In this document: in pieces, positions 36,786 to 44,676 of the stretch
Position numbering within the stretch: position 1 is the first letter of the stretch
Layout: every line of letters begins with the position of its first letter
Assembly: GCF_003254525.1 (NCBI RefSeq)
Contig: NZ_QFYS01000014.1
Location: 1-53,751 of the forward strand
Direction: 5' to 3'
Length of the DNA stretch: 53,751 bases
Origin: Phenylobacterium kunshanense
Lineage (GTDB): Bacteria; Pseudomonadota; Alphaproteobacteria; Caulobacterales; Caulobacteraceae
The notes under the pieces: model-generated
What the model saw: only the letters and a program-made list of their open reading frames with translations
Database searches by the model: none
Told to the model about the DNA's origin: nothing
Position numbers and translations under genes: made by a program

Positions 36786-37088
36786 ATGAACGACCCGAAT
36801 ATGATCAGCACGATCGCGATGCCGATCCTCCTGATCGTGCTCTTCTACTTCCTGATGATCCGGCCGCAGCAGAAGCGGATGAAGCAGCACCAGAGCATGC
36901 TGGCGGCGCTGAAGCGCGGCGATCAGGTGGTGCTGTCCTCGGGCATGATCGGAAAGGTCGTTCGCGTCGAGGATTCGGAGGTCGGTCTCGAAATCGCCAC
37001 CGGCGTCACCGTCAAGGTGGTCAAGGCGATGATCTCCGACGTCCGCGCCAAGGGCGAACCCGCCCCGGCGAACGACGCCAAGGCCTGA
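36786..37088 (+). CDS. yajC: preprotein translocase subunit YajC
   Basis: Small accessory membrane protein of the SecDF-YajC complex. The 100-residue protein has one transmembrane helix (about 6-25, MISTIAMPILLIVLFYFLMI) directly followed by the signature RPQQKRMKQHQSMLAALKRGDQVVLSSG, then a beta-rich cytoplasmic domain. The ATG at 36786 follows CCGGAG at a suitable distance; the open frame extends upstream to 36708, but those residues are non-homologous and overlap the promoter. It is 21 bp upstream of secD. Confidence 0.95.
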   Translation: MNDPNMISTIAMPILLIVLFYFLMIRPQQKRMKQHQSMLAALKRGDQVVLSSGMIGKVVRVEDSEVGLEIATGVTVKVVKAMISDVRAKGEPAPANDAKA

Positions 37089-37109
37089 AGCTAGAAAAGA
37101 CGCCTTCCG

Positions 37110-38711
37110 ATGCTCACCCTCTCGCGCTGGAAGGTTCTCCTCGTCATCCTGTCGGTCGTGGCGGGGGTGCTCTTCGCCCTGCCGAACGCGCTGCCGAAGG
37201 ACGTCCGGGAGAGCCTTCCGGGCTTCCTGCCCAAGCAGACCCTGAACCTCGGCCTCGACCTGCAGGGCGGCTCGTACCTGCTGCTCGAAGTCGACCTCAA
37301 GGCGCTCAAGGCCGAACGTCTCAACAACACGATCGAGGACGTCCGCACCCAGCTCCGTGAGGAGCAGATCGTCTTCAGCGATCTCGGCCTGGTGGGCGAC
37401 ACGATCAGCGTCCGCATCACCGATCCCGGGCAGTACGAGGCGGCGACGCGCCTCCTGAGGCAGAACATCGGCTCGGACCTGCCGGGCGCCGTGGGCGGCC
37501 GGGACATCCGCGTCACCACGGAAGCGGATCAGCGCCTGCGCCTCGCGCTCGCGCCTGAGGCCATGGACGCCGAGGGCCGCCGCGCTGTGGAGCAGTCGCA
37601 GGAGATCATCCGCCGCCGGATCGACGAACTCGGCACGCGCGAGCCTTCAATCACCCGCCAGGGCGCCAACCGCATCGTGGTGGCCGCGCCGGGCGAGAGC
37701 GATCCCGAGAAGCTCAAGGCGATCCTGGGCCAGACCGCGAAGCTGACCTTCCAGCTCGTGGACGAAACCGCCGACATCGTCGCCGCCCAGGAAGGCCGCG
37801 TGCCCCCTGGCTCAGTGCTCGTTCCCGGCGACCAGGTCCAACCGTTCTACGTGCTCAAGCGCCGCGCGCTGGTCACGGGCGAGATGCTGACGAACGCGTC
37901 GGCCGGCTTCGACCCTCAGACCGGCCAGCCGGTGGTGAATTTCCGGTTCAACGGCGAGGGCGCCCGGCGCTTCGCCAACGCCACCACCCAGAACGTCGGC
38001 AAGCGCTTCGCCATCGTCCTCGACGACAAGGTGATCTCCGCGCCCAACATCAACGAGCCGATCACCGGCGGCTCGGGCCAGATCAGCGGCAACTTCACCG
38101 TCGAGAGCGCCAACGACCTCGCCATCCTGCTGCGCGCCGGCGCCCTGCCGACCCGGCTAAACGTCGAGGAACAGCGGACCGTGGGCGCCGAACTGGGCGC
38201 CGACGCGATCAAGGCCGGCCAGATCTCCACGATCATCGGCTTCGCGGCCATCCTCGTCTTCATGCTGCTGGCCTATGGCCTTCTGTTCGGTGGCATCTCG
38301 ATCGTGGCGCTGCTGGTCAACGGCCTGCTGATCATCGCGGCGATGAGCCTGACGCAGGCGACGCTGACCTTGCCGGGCATCGCCGGCCTGATCCTCACCC
38401 TGGCCGTGGCGGTCGACGCCAACGTGCTGATCTACGAGCGCATGCGCGACGAGGTGAGGGCGGGGCGGACCGTGGCCATGTCCATGGACGCCGGCTTCTC
38501 GCGCGCCATGAGCACCATCATCGACGCCAACCTGACGACTCTGCTGGCGGCGCTGATGATGTTCCAGTTCGGCGCGGGGCCCGTGAAGGGCTTCGCCTGG
38601 ACGCTCTCCATCGGCGTGCTCACCTCGGTGTTCTCCGCCGTCCTCATCACCCAGGTGCTTCTGGCATGGTGGTATCGCGCCGCCCGCCCGAAGACCCTGC
38701 CGATCGCGTAA
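37110..38711 (+). CDS. secD: protein translocase subunit SecD
   Basis: RND-superfamily subunit that uses the proton gradient to complete Sec-dependent export. The 533-residue protein has an N-terminal transmembrane helix, the conserved LGLDLQGGSYLLLEVD motif near residue 47, and a large periplasmic region including IRRRIDELGTREPSITRQG. Five C-terminal transmembrane segments follow, with VAVDANVLIYERMRDE, the SecD signature, near residue 432. Its length is typical of alphaproteobacteria. secF starts 14 bp after its stop. Confidence 0.97.
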   Translation: MLTLSRWKVLLVILSVVAGVLFALPNALPKDVRESLPGFLPKQTLNLGLDLQGGSYLLLEVDLKALKAERLNNTIEDVRTQLREEQIVFSDLGLVGDTISVRITDPGQYEAATRLLRQNIGSDLPGAVGGRDIRVTTEADQRLRLALAPEAMDAEGRRAVEQSQEIIRRRIDELGTREPSITRQGANRIVVAAPGESDPEKLKAILGQTAKLTFQLVDETADIVAAQEGRVPPGSVLVPGDQVQPFYVLKRRALVTGEMLTNASAGFDPQTGQPVVNFRFNGEGARRFANATTQNVGKRFAIVLDDKVISAPNINEPITGGSGQISGNFTVESANDLAILLRAGALPTRLNVEEQRTVGAELGADAIKAGQISTIIGFAAILVFMLLAYGLLFGGISIVALLVNGLLIIAAMSLTQATLTLPGIAGLILTLAVAVDANVLIYERMRDEVRAGRTVAMSMDAGFSRAMSTIIDANLTTLLAALMMFQFGAGPVKGFAWTLSIGVLTSVFSAVLITQVLLAWWYRAARPKTLPIA

Positions 38712-38725
38712 GGGAGAGCCTAGCC

Positions 38726-39688
38726 ATGTGGCCTCTGATCAAGCTTCTCCCGATCAAGACGAACTTCCACTTCGTGAAGTTCGCGAGATACGCGGCGATC
38801 CTGTCTGCGATCGCCGTGATCGCGTCCCTGGCGCGGGCCCTCGTCCCGTTCGAGCCGCCCTGCGGCGGCCTGAACTGCGGCATCGACTTCAAGGGCGGCA
38901 CCGTCCTTGAGCTGTCGACGGCCCCCAAGGCGGTGGACCTTGCCACGGCTCGGGGCGCACTGGAGCGGATGGACCTGGGGGATGTCCAGGTGCAGGCGTT
39001 CGGGTCGGCCGACCAGGCGATGGTGCGCTTCCAGACGCCCGCCGGCGCCAGCCCGGCTGAGACCGTCGATCGCGTGAAGGCGACGCTGACCCAGGCGCTG
39101 GGCAAGGTGACCTTCGTCCGGACGGACGTGGTCGGGCCCAAGGTTTCGGGCGAGCTGTTCAACGCCGGCCTGCTGGCGCTGCTGCTCTCGATCGGCCTGA
39201 TGCTCGTCTACATCTGGTTCCGGTTCGAGCTGCAGTTCGGCGTCGGCGCCGTGGTGGCCCTGTTCCACGACGTGTTCCTGACCTTCGGGATCATCGCCTT
39301 CGCCGGGCTGGAATTCAGCCTGACGACCGTCGCGGCGATCCTCACCGTCATCGGCTATTCGATGAACGACACCGTCGTGGTGTTCGACCGGCTTCGCGAG
39401 AACTTGCGCAAGTACAAGCGGATGCCGCTGCGCGAGGTGATCGACCTGTCGATCAACGAGACCCTGTCGCGGACGGTGATCACCGGCGTCACGGCGCTGC
39501 TGGCGCTGGCCGGCTTGGCCGTCTTCGGTGGTCCCACCCTGTTCGGCATGTCGATCGTGCTGATGTTCGGCATCATCATCGGCACCTATTCGTCGATCTA
39601 TGTCGCCGCTCCGGTGATCCTGCTCTGGGGCGTGAAGCGCTTCGACGAGCCGGCGGAGCCGCTGAAGACGGCCGTTCCGCGGCCCTGA
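38726..39688 (+). CDS. secF: protein translocase subunit SecF
   Basis: Partner of SecD in the proton-driven Sec accessory complex, inner membrane. The 320-residue protein has an N-terminal helix, the GIDFKGGTVLELS motif near residue 52, and six transmembrane segments overall. The C-terminal signature TVIGYSMNDTVVVFDRLREN is present. The ATG at 38726 is preferred over the in-frame ATG at 38666: GGGAGAG sits upstream, and the extra residues would overlap the secD coding end and match nothing. Followed 4 bp later by a Mth938-like gene. Confidence 0.96.
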   Translation: MWPLIKLLPIKTNFHFVKFARYAAILSAIAVIASLARALVPFEPPCGGLNCGIDFKGGTVLELSTAPKAVDLATARGALERMDLGDVQVQAFGSADQAMVRFQTPAGASPAETVDRVKATLTQALGKVTFVRTDVVGPKVSGELFNAGLLALLLSIGLMLVYIWFRFELQFGVGAVVALFHDVFLTFGIIAFAGLEFSLTTVAAILTVIGYSMNDTVVVFDRLRENLRKYKRMPLREVIDLSINETLSRTVITGVTALLALAGLAVFGGPTLFGMSIVLMFGIIIGTYSSIYVAAPVILLWGVKRFDEPAEPLKTAVPRP

Positions 39689-39692
39689 GCCG

Positions 39693-40055
39693 ATGGCGCG
39701 GAACGCTCCTTCGATCGACGCCTACGGCGAGGGCGGCTTCCGCCTGGCAGGAGGCGTCCGCCACGAGGGCTCGCTGCTGATCCTGGCGGACGAGCCCCGG
39801 GCGTGGCCCGTCGCCTCGATGGGGGAACTGACCCTGGCCTCGCTGGAGCCGGTCCTCGCGGCCGGCCCCGCCGAGGTCGAGGTGCTGCTGCTGGGCGCGG
39901 GCGCCCGCAACGCCCTGCCGTCGCGCGAGGTCCGCGATGGTCTGCGTGAGGCGGGCATCGGCTTCGAGTTTCTGGACACGCCGGCCGCGGCGAAACTCTA
40001 CAACCTCCTCACCTATGAGGGCCGCAAGCTGGCCGCCGCGCTCATCGCTGTCTGA
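39693..40055 (+). CDS. Mth938-like domain-containing protein
   Basis: A 120-residue soluble protein of the Mth938/DUF498 fold. Typical features are YGEGGFRLAGGVRHEGSLLI near the N-terminus, the central VLLLGAGARNALPS, and the C-terminal TPAAAKLYNLLTYEGRKLAAAL. The family includes mitochondrial NDUFAF3, an assembly factor of respiratory complex I; the same gene next to secDF is common in alphaproteobacteria. An NDUFAF6-like gene lies 750 bp downstream, which suggests a link with complex I assembly (inference). Confidence 0.85.
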   Translation: MARNAPSIDAYGEGGFRLAGGVRHEGSLLILADEPRAWPVASMGELTLASLEPVLAAGPAEVEVLLLGAGARNALPSREVRDGLREAGIGFEFLDTPAAAKLYNLLTYEGRKLAAALIAV

Positions 40056-40129
40056 GCGTCACCTTTCGGCGCAGGGCGAAACGCCCTATACGTCGCCGCC
40101 AGGGCAGGGACTCACGAGGGCATAGTTAA

Positions 40130-40747
40130 ATGGCTGGATTGCTCGCCAATTTCCGAAACACGTTGATCGTCAGCGTCATCCTGGCGCTGGTGATGATTGG
40201 CGCCTACTCGCAGGGGCCGCAGGGGACCGACGTGGCGTTCTGGCAGGCGGTGTTCCGTTGGCTCCACACCTTCTTCGGCATCCTCTGGATCGGACTTCTC
40301 TACTACTTCAACTTCGTCCAGATCCGGAAAATGCCCGAGATCCCGGCCGAGCTGAAGCCGGCGGTTTCGAAGTACATCGCCCCCGAGGCGCTGTTCTGGT
40401 TCCGCTGGGCGGCGCTGTTCACGGTGCTGATGGGCCTCATCGTCGCCTACCTTCGCGGCGTGGACTACGCCCACGAGGCGCTGACGTTGGGCCTGTTCAA
40501 CGGCTACTCGGCCACCGACACGGGCTACACGCTGCTGGGCCTCGCCATGTGGCTGGCGATCGTCATGTTCATCAACGTCTGGGTCTTCATCTGGCCGAAC
40601 CAGAAGATCGCCCTGGGCATCGTCGAGGGCGACGCCGACGCCAAGGCCAAGGCCGGCCGCACGGCGATGCTGTTCTCGCGCACGAACCTGCTGCTCTCGA
40701 TCCCCATGCTGACGGGGATGACGATGACGCAGACGCTGTTCGGCTGA
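40130..40747 (+). CDS. PuuD-like four-helix membrane protein
   Basis: A 205-residue integral membrane protein with about five hydrophobic segments. The RWLHTFFGILWIGLLYYFNFVQIRKMP block resembles the N-terminal membrane domain of PuuD, the cytochrome-linked urate hydroxylase. The conserved His in the helix could ligate haem b. The C-terminal cytochrome c domain of full PuuD is missing, and no purine-degradation genes are nearby, so urate oxidation is doubtful. No strong Shine-Dalgarno sequence precedes the ATG. An intrinsic terminator follows 20 bp after the stop. Exact function unknown. Confidence 0.7.
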   Translation: MAGLLANFRNTLIVSVILALVMIGAYSQGPQGTDVAFWQAVFRWLHTFFGILWIGLLYYFNFVQIRKMPEIPAELKPAVSKYIAPEALFWFRWAALFTVLMGLIVAYLRGVDYAHEALTLGLFNGYSATDTGYTLLGLAMWLAIVMFINVWVFIWPNQKIALGIVEGDADAKAKAGRTAMLFSRTNLLLSIPMLTGMTMTQTLFG

Positions 40748-40766
40748 TAGGGACCACAATTCCCGG

Positions 40767-40795
40767 AAAGGCCCGCCCCTCCGGCGGGCCTTTTT
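40767..40795 (+). terminator. rho-independent terminator
   Basis: An 11-bp stem AAAGGCCCGCC (40767-40777) / GGCGGGCCTTT (40783-40793), loop CCTCC, running into TTTTT. This is the clearest intrinsic terminator in the window and closes transcription of the secDF-linked genes. Confidence 0.9.
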
Positions 40796-40807
40796 CGTTG
40801 AGGGACC

Positions 40808-41470
40808 ATGGACGACGATCTCGACGACCTGATCCGGCGCGTTGACCCGGACCGCTGGCTCTCCAGCCGGTTCATCGGCGACACGGGCAAGCGCGCCGAT
40901 GTGATCGCGATCTACGCCTACGACTACGAGCTGGCCCGCGCGCCCAAGGTCACATCGAACGCCTTGCTGGGCGAGATCCGGCTGACGTGGTGGCGCGAGA
41001 TGCTGGACGAGGCCTACGAGGGGCGTCCCGTGCGCCGCCATCCGACCGCCCAGGCGCTGGCCGCGGCGATTGCCCGCCACAACCTGCCGCGTGAGCCGCT
41101 GGAGGCGATGATCGACGCCCGCTACCGCGAGCTGGACGCGACGCCGATGAAGCCGAACGAGGCGCTGGAGTGGGCCCGCGACACCGGCGGGCGGGCCGCG
41201 GAGTTGGCCGCGATGATCCTGGCGCCCGGTTCGGACACGGGCCCGGCGCGCGCCGCGGGCGCGGCGTGGGCGCTGGCGCGGCGCGCCGAGGGTGAGCGCC
41301 GGATCGCTGCGGTATCGGCTCGCGCGTCGATGGGCGCGAAGACCGCGGTCGCCAAGCTCGCCACGGACGCCTTCCCGGCGGTGGCCCATGCTGCGCTGAC
41401 CGGCCGAAAGCGCTCACCGTTGCGCGACCGGCTCAGGCTGCTGTGGGCCGTGGCGCGTGGCCGGATCTGA
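40808..41470 (+). CDS. squalene/phytoene synthase-like protein (NDUFAF6-like)
   Basis: A 220-residue protein of the trans-isoprenyl diphosphate synthase fold. WLSSRFIGDTGKRADVIAIYAYDYELARAPK and LLGEIRLTWWREMLDEAY match the family, but the Asp-rich diphosphate-binding motifs are degraded and I see no second DxxxD, so it is probably not an enzyme of terpenoid synthesis. It most resembles NDUFAF6, a non-catalytic respiratory complex I assembly factor. It begins 13 bp after the terminator of the preceding gene and ends 3 bp from the trmFO stop on the other strand. Confidence 0.75.
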   Translation: MDDDLDDLIRRVDPDRWLSSRFIGDTGKRADVIAIYAYDYELARAPKVTSNALLGEIRLTWWREMLDEAYEGRPVRRHPTAQALAAAIARHNLPREPLEAMIDARYRELDATPMKPNEALEWARDTGGRAAELAAMILAPGSDTGPARAAGAAWALARRAEGERRIAAVSARASMGAKTAVAKLATDAFPAVAHAALTGRKRSPLRDRLRLLWAVARGRI

Positions 41471-41473
41471 CGG

Positions 41474-42880
41474 CTATTCCGCCGGCTCCATCTGCGCCGG
41501 CGCGCCGTCGATCCAGGCCTTGAGATCGGCCAGGGCCCGCTCGCCCATGGCGCGCTTCTTCAGCCGGGTCTTCTCCTTGGCGCCGAGGCGGCGGCCCTCG
41601 GCGTCGCGCTTGGGCGGGGCCATGGGCGGCAGGAGGCCATAATTGATGTTCATCGGCTGGAACGAGCCGGCCCCGTGCTCCAGATGTCCGCCCGTGATGT
41701 GGCCCACCAAGCCGCCCAGCGCGGTGGTCGCGGGCGGCGCCTCGATCGGGCGGCCCAGCCGCTCGGCGGCGGCGAAGCGGCCCGCCAGCAGGCCCACGGC
41801 GGCGCTTTCCACATAGCCTTCCACGCCCGTCACTTGGCCGGCGAAGCGCAGGCGCGGATCCACCTTCAGCCGCAGCGAGCGGTCCAGCAGGCGCGGGCTG
41901 TTGATGAACGTGTTGCGATGCAGGCCGCCCAGGCGGGCGAAGACCGCCTTCTCCAGGCCCGGGATCATCCGGAAGATCTCGGTCTGGGCGCCGTGCTTCA
42001 GCTTGGTCTGGAAGCCGACCATGTTCCACAGCGTGCCTAGGGCGTTGTCCTGGCGGAGCTGGACGACCGCCCAGGGCTTCTCGTCCGGCTTGTGGGCGTT
42101 GGTCAGGCCGACCGGCTTCATCGGCCCGTGCCGCAGGGTCTCGCGGCCGCGCTCGGCCATTACCTCGATCGGCAGGCAGCCGTCGAAGTAGGGGACGTTC
42201 TCCCACTCCTTGAACTCGGACTTCGGCCCGGCCAGCAGGGCGTCGATGAACGCCTCGTACTGCGCCTGGGTCATCGGACAGTTGATGTAGGCCGCCGCGT
42301 CGCCGCCGGGGCCCTCCTTGTCGTAGCGCGACTGGCGCCAGGCCACGTCCATGTCGACGGACTCGAAGTTCACGATCGGCGCGATGGCGTCGAAGAACGA
42401 GAGCTGGCCCTCGCCGGTCAGCTTCAGGATCGCCTCCGACAGGGCGGGCGAGGTGAGCGGGCCGGTGGCGACGATCACGCTGTCCCACTCCGCCGGCGGC
42501 AGGCCCGCGACCTCGCCGCGCTCGATGGTCACCAGCGGGTGGGCCTCCAGTCGCCGGGTGACGGCCTGGGAGAAGCCCTCGCGGTCGACGGCCAGCGCGC
42601 CGCCCGCCGGCACCTGGTGCGCGTCGCCCGCCGACATGATGATCGAGTCCAGCGCGCGCATCTCGGCGTGGAGCAGGCCGACGGCGTTGCCGGTCCAGTC
42701 GTCGGCGCGGAACGAGTTGGAACAGACCAGTTCGGCGAGCTGGTCGGTCTGGTGGGCGTCGGTGCCGCGGACGGGCCGCATCTCGTGCAGCACCACCGGC
42801 ACGCCCGCCTGGGCGATCTGCCAGGTGGCTTCTGAACCGGCGAGACCGCCGCCGACGACGTGAACAGGACGTAGGGACAT
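41474..42880 (-). CDS. trmFO: methylenetetrahydrofolate--tRNA-(uracil-5-)-methyltransferase
   Basis: FAD-dependent folate enzyme that methylates U54 in the T-loop of tRNA. The 468-residue protein begins with the dinucleotide-binding VHVVGGGLAGSEATWQIAQAG, followed by the TrmFO-specific HEMRPVRGTDAHQTDQLAELVCSNSFRADD. The C-terminal GGLVGHITGGHLEHGAGSFQPMNINYGLLPP is diagnostic. The ATG at 42880 puts the FAD motif at the right distance; the open frame goes upstream to 42946 but those residues are unrelated. It ends convergently with the NDUFAF6-like gene. Confidence 0.96.
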   Translation of the reverse strand: MSLRPVHVVGGGLAGSEATWQIAQAGVPVVLHEMRPVRGTDAHQTDQLAELVCSNSFRADDWTGNAVGLLHAEMRALDSIIMSAGDAHQVPAGGALAVDREGFSQAVTRRLEAHPLVTIERGEVAGLPPAEWDSVIVATGPLTSPALSEAILKLTGEGQLSFFDAIAPIVNFESVDMDVAWRQSRYDKEGPGGDAAAYINCPMTQAQYEAFIDALLAGPKSEFKEWENVPYFDGCLPIEVMAERGRETLRHGPMKPVGLTNAHKPDEKPWAVVQLRQDNALGTLWNMVGFQTKLKHGAQTEIFRMIPGLEKAVFARLGGLHRNTFINSPRLLDRSLRLKVDPRLRFAGQVTGVEGYVESAAVGLLAGRFAAAERLGRPIEAPPATTALGGLVGHITGGHLEHGAGSFQPMNINYGLLPPMAPPKRDAEGRRLGAKEKTRLKKRAMGERALADLKAWIDGAPAQMEPAE

Positions 42881-43000
42881 GCGTTGCCTACTAGCAACTG
42901 TGTGGCTGTATCGCGAGCGGGGCCTTGCACGCGACGTGGGTCCCACGCACTTTGACGGTGAAGGAAGTGGCCCGATTCACCTGTCGGGCCGGGGGAATGG

Positions 43001-43897
43001 ATGACTAGCTTCTCGGCGACGGACGCCGCGCTCGAAGGGTTTCGGATCACGCGCGAACGGCCTAGGGCGCTGATGGCATGGACCGCCTTCTGCTTCGCCA
43101 TCAGCGTGGTCAGCGCCCTCATCACCGTGAACATGCCGGCCGAGGCCCGGGCGGCGCTGGAGTTTCTTCAGAACGACCCCAGCGCGACGCCTGACGCGGG
43201 CATGCTGATGCAGGCGCTGGCGATCCTTTCACCGATGCTGCTGTTCGGCCTCGTCGTGCAGTGCATCATGGGCGCGGCGGTCTACCGCATCATCCTGCGG
43301 CCGCAGGACGACAAGTTCAGCTACCTGCGCCTGGGTCGCGACGAGCTGCGGCTGATGGCCCTTACGCTCGTGTATCTCGTGCTGGCGCTGATGGCTGTGG
43401 TGGCGGTGCAGATCGTCGTGGCGATCATCGCGACCCTGGCCTCCTTCCTCGGCAACGCGGCGTTCTCGTTCGCCTTCGCCGCCGCCGAGCTCTTCGCGCT
43501 GGGACTCCTGGTCTTTGTGGCGGTGCGCATGTCGCTGGCGCCCGTCATGACCTTCGACCTCGGTCGGCTGGCGATCCTGGACTCCTGGAGCCTGACGCGC
43601 GGCCAGTTCTGGCGCCTCGTGGCCGCCTATGTCCTGGCGATCTGCTGCGTCTTCGTGGTCGCGATCCTATTCCTGATGCTGTTCATGGCGGTCTCGATGA
43701 TCGTCACGATCGCCACCGGCGGGACGGTCGCCGAGCTGATGCGCATCTTCCAGCCGGACGAGACGACCCTGCGGACCTATCTGAACCCGTTCATGATCGC
43801 CTACATGGTGGTCGGCGGCCTGTTCACGGCGATCTACTACGCCGTGGTCGCCGCGCCGGGCGCGGTCGCCTACCAGCGCCTTTCGGCCCAGGCCTGA
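43001..43897 (+). CDS. hypothetical multi-spanning membrane protein
   Basis: A 298-residue integral membrane protein with about six hydrophobic segments (near residues 25-43, 70-95, 118-160, 165-185, 205-235, 260-285). Two amphipathic N-terminal helices precede the first segment. It resembles small glycerophosphoryl diester phosphodiesterase-type or DUF-annotated membrane proteins, but I see no catalytic motif. A GGGGGAATGG sequence serves as ribosome-binding site. Directly upstream a 7-bp GGCCCGA/TCGGGCC hairpin (42969-42990) lies next to it. Function unknown. Confidence 0.65.
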   Translation: MTSFSATDAALEGFRITRERPRALMAWTAFCFAISVVSALITVNMPAEARAALEFLQNDPSATPDAGMLMQALAILSPMLLFGLVVQCIMGAAVYRIILRPQDDKFSYLRLGRDELRLMALTLVYLVLALMAVVAVQIVVAIIATLASFLGNAAFSFAFAAAELFALGLLVFVAVRMSLAPVMTFDLGRLAILDSWSLTRGQFWRLVAAYVLAICCVFVVAILFLMLFMAVSMIVTIATGGTVAELMRIFQPDETTLRTYLNPFMIAYMVVGGLFTAIYYAVVAAPGAVAYQRLSAQA

Positions 43898-43901
43898 TCC
43901 C

Positions 43902-44513
43902 TCAGGCCGAGGCGCTCGGCCGCGCGCTGACCCGCGTGTGCCAGGCTTTCAGGTTGGCGTGCTCGTCGGCCACAGGCAGGCCGATCCAGGTGGCGAAATC
44001 CACCGTCGAGAGCAGGCAGATGTCGGCCATGGTGTAGGCCTCGCCGGCCACGAACGGGCGATCGGCCAGCTCGCGGTCCAGCCAGCGCTGGGCGCCGGCA
44101 TAGGTCTCGCGGTTGCTTTCGCCGAAGTCCTTGAACTGGGTCAGCAGCGCGGCGGTGAACGGGTGGGCGTGCCGCCAGAAATTGCCCACGGGCGACATCA
44201 CGGTGAACTCGATCCGCCGGATCCACATGTCGACCAGCGCCTTTTCGACAGCCGTGGACCCGAACAGCGGCGGGTCGGGCTGGGTCTCCTCGAAGTAGCG
44301 GCAGATCGAGACCGTCTCGGAAATGCAGGTCCCGTCGTCCAACTCCAGCGTCGGGACCTGGCCGAGCGAGTTCCGCGCCCGATGCTCCGGGCTCTTGTGC
44401 TCGCGCTTCCGCATGTCGACCAGCGTCTCGGGCAGGTCGATGCCCTTCTCCGCAAGGAAGATGCGGACCCGCCGCGGGTTGGGAGCGGGCATCGGCGCGC
44501 CGTACAGGATCAT
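43902..44513 (-). CDS. glutathione S-transferase family protein
   Basis: A 203-residue cytosolic GST, not closely similar to the one at 22.6 kb. The thioredoxin-fold N-terminus starts ILYGAPMPAPNPRRVRIFLAEKGI, with NSLGQVPTLELDDGTCISETVSICRYFE providing the glutathione-binding cis-Pro and Glu-Thr positions. The C-terminal helical domain includes PFVAGEAYTMADICLLSTVDF. AGGAAAG precedes the ATG. Substrate unknown. It ends 4 bp from the stop of the convergent membrane-protein gene. A palindromic repeat lies upstream. Confidence 0.9.
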   Translation of the reverse strand: MILYGAPMPAPNPRRVRIFLAEKGIDLPETLVDMRKREHKSPEHRARNSLGQVPTLELDDGTCISETVSICRYFEETQPDPPLFGSTAVEKALVDMWIRRIEFTVMSPVGNFWRHAHPFTAALLTQFKDFGESNRETYAGAQRWLDRELADRPFVAGEAYTMADICLLSTVDFATWIGLPVADEHANLKAWHTRVSARPSASA

Positions 44514-44542
44514 GGTGGGCTTTCCTCGGTCGTGTGGAAGTC

Positions 44543-44671
44543 ATCCCTCCTCTCAGGGGAGGGTGGCCGGCGCAGCCGGCCGGATAGGGAGTGTGGGTCT
44601 GTCCGGGCCCTCTCCGTCAAGGTCCCGGTCCGCGCTCTGCGCGGACCACCCTCCCCATAAAGGGGAGGGAT
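44543..44671. repeat. 129-bp imperfect palindromic intergenic repeat
   Basis: The ends are inverted copies of about 25 bp: ATCCCTCC...GGGGAGGGTGG at 44543-44566, and the reverse complement of the same pattern at about 44646-44671. Inside lie two further hairpins, GGCCGGC/GCCGGCC (about 44565-44582) and GTCCGCG/CGCGGAC (about 44629-44645). It fills nearly the whole gap between the GST and uvrA genes, and could fold into one large cruciform. It looks like a dispersed REP/MITE-like element. Confidence 0.7.
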
Positions 44672-44676
44672 TGTCC

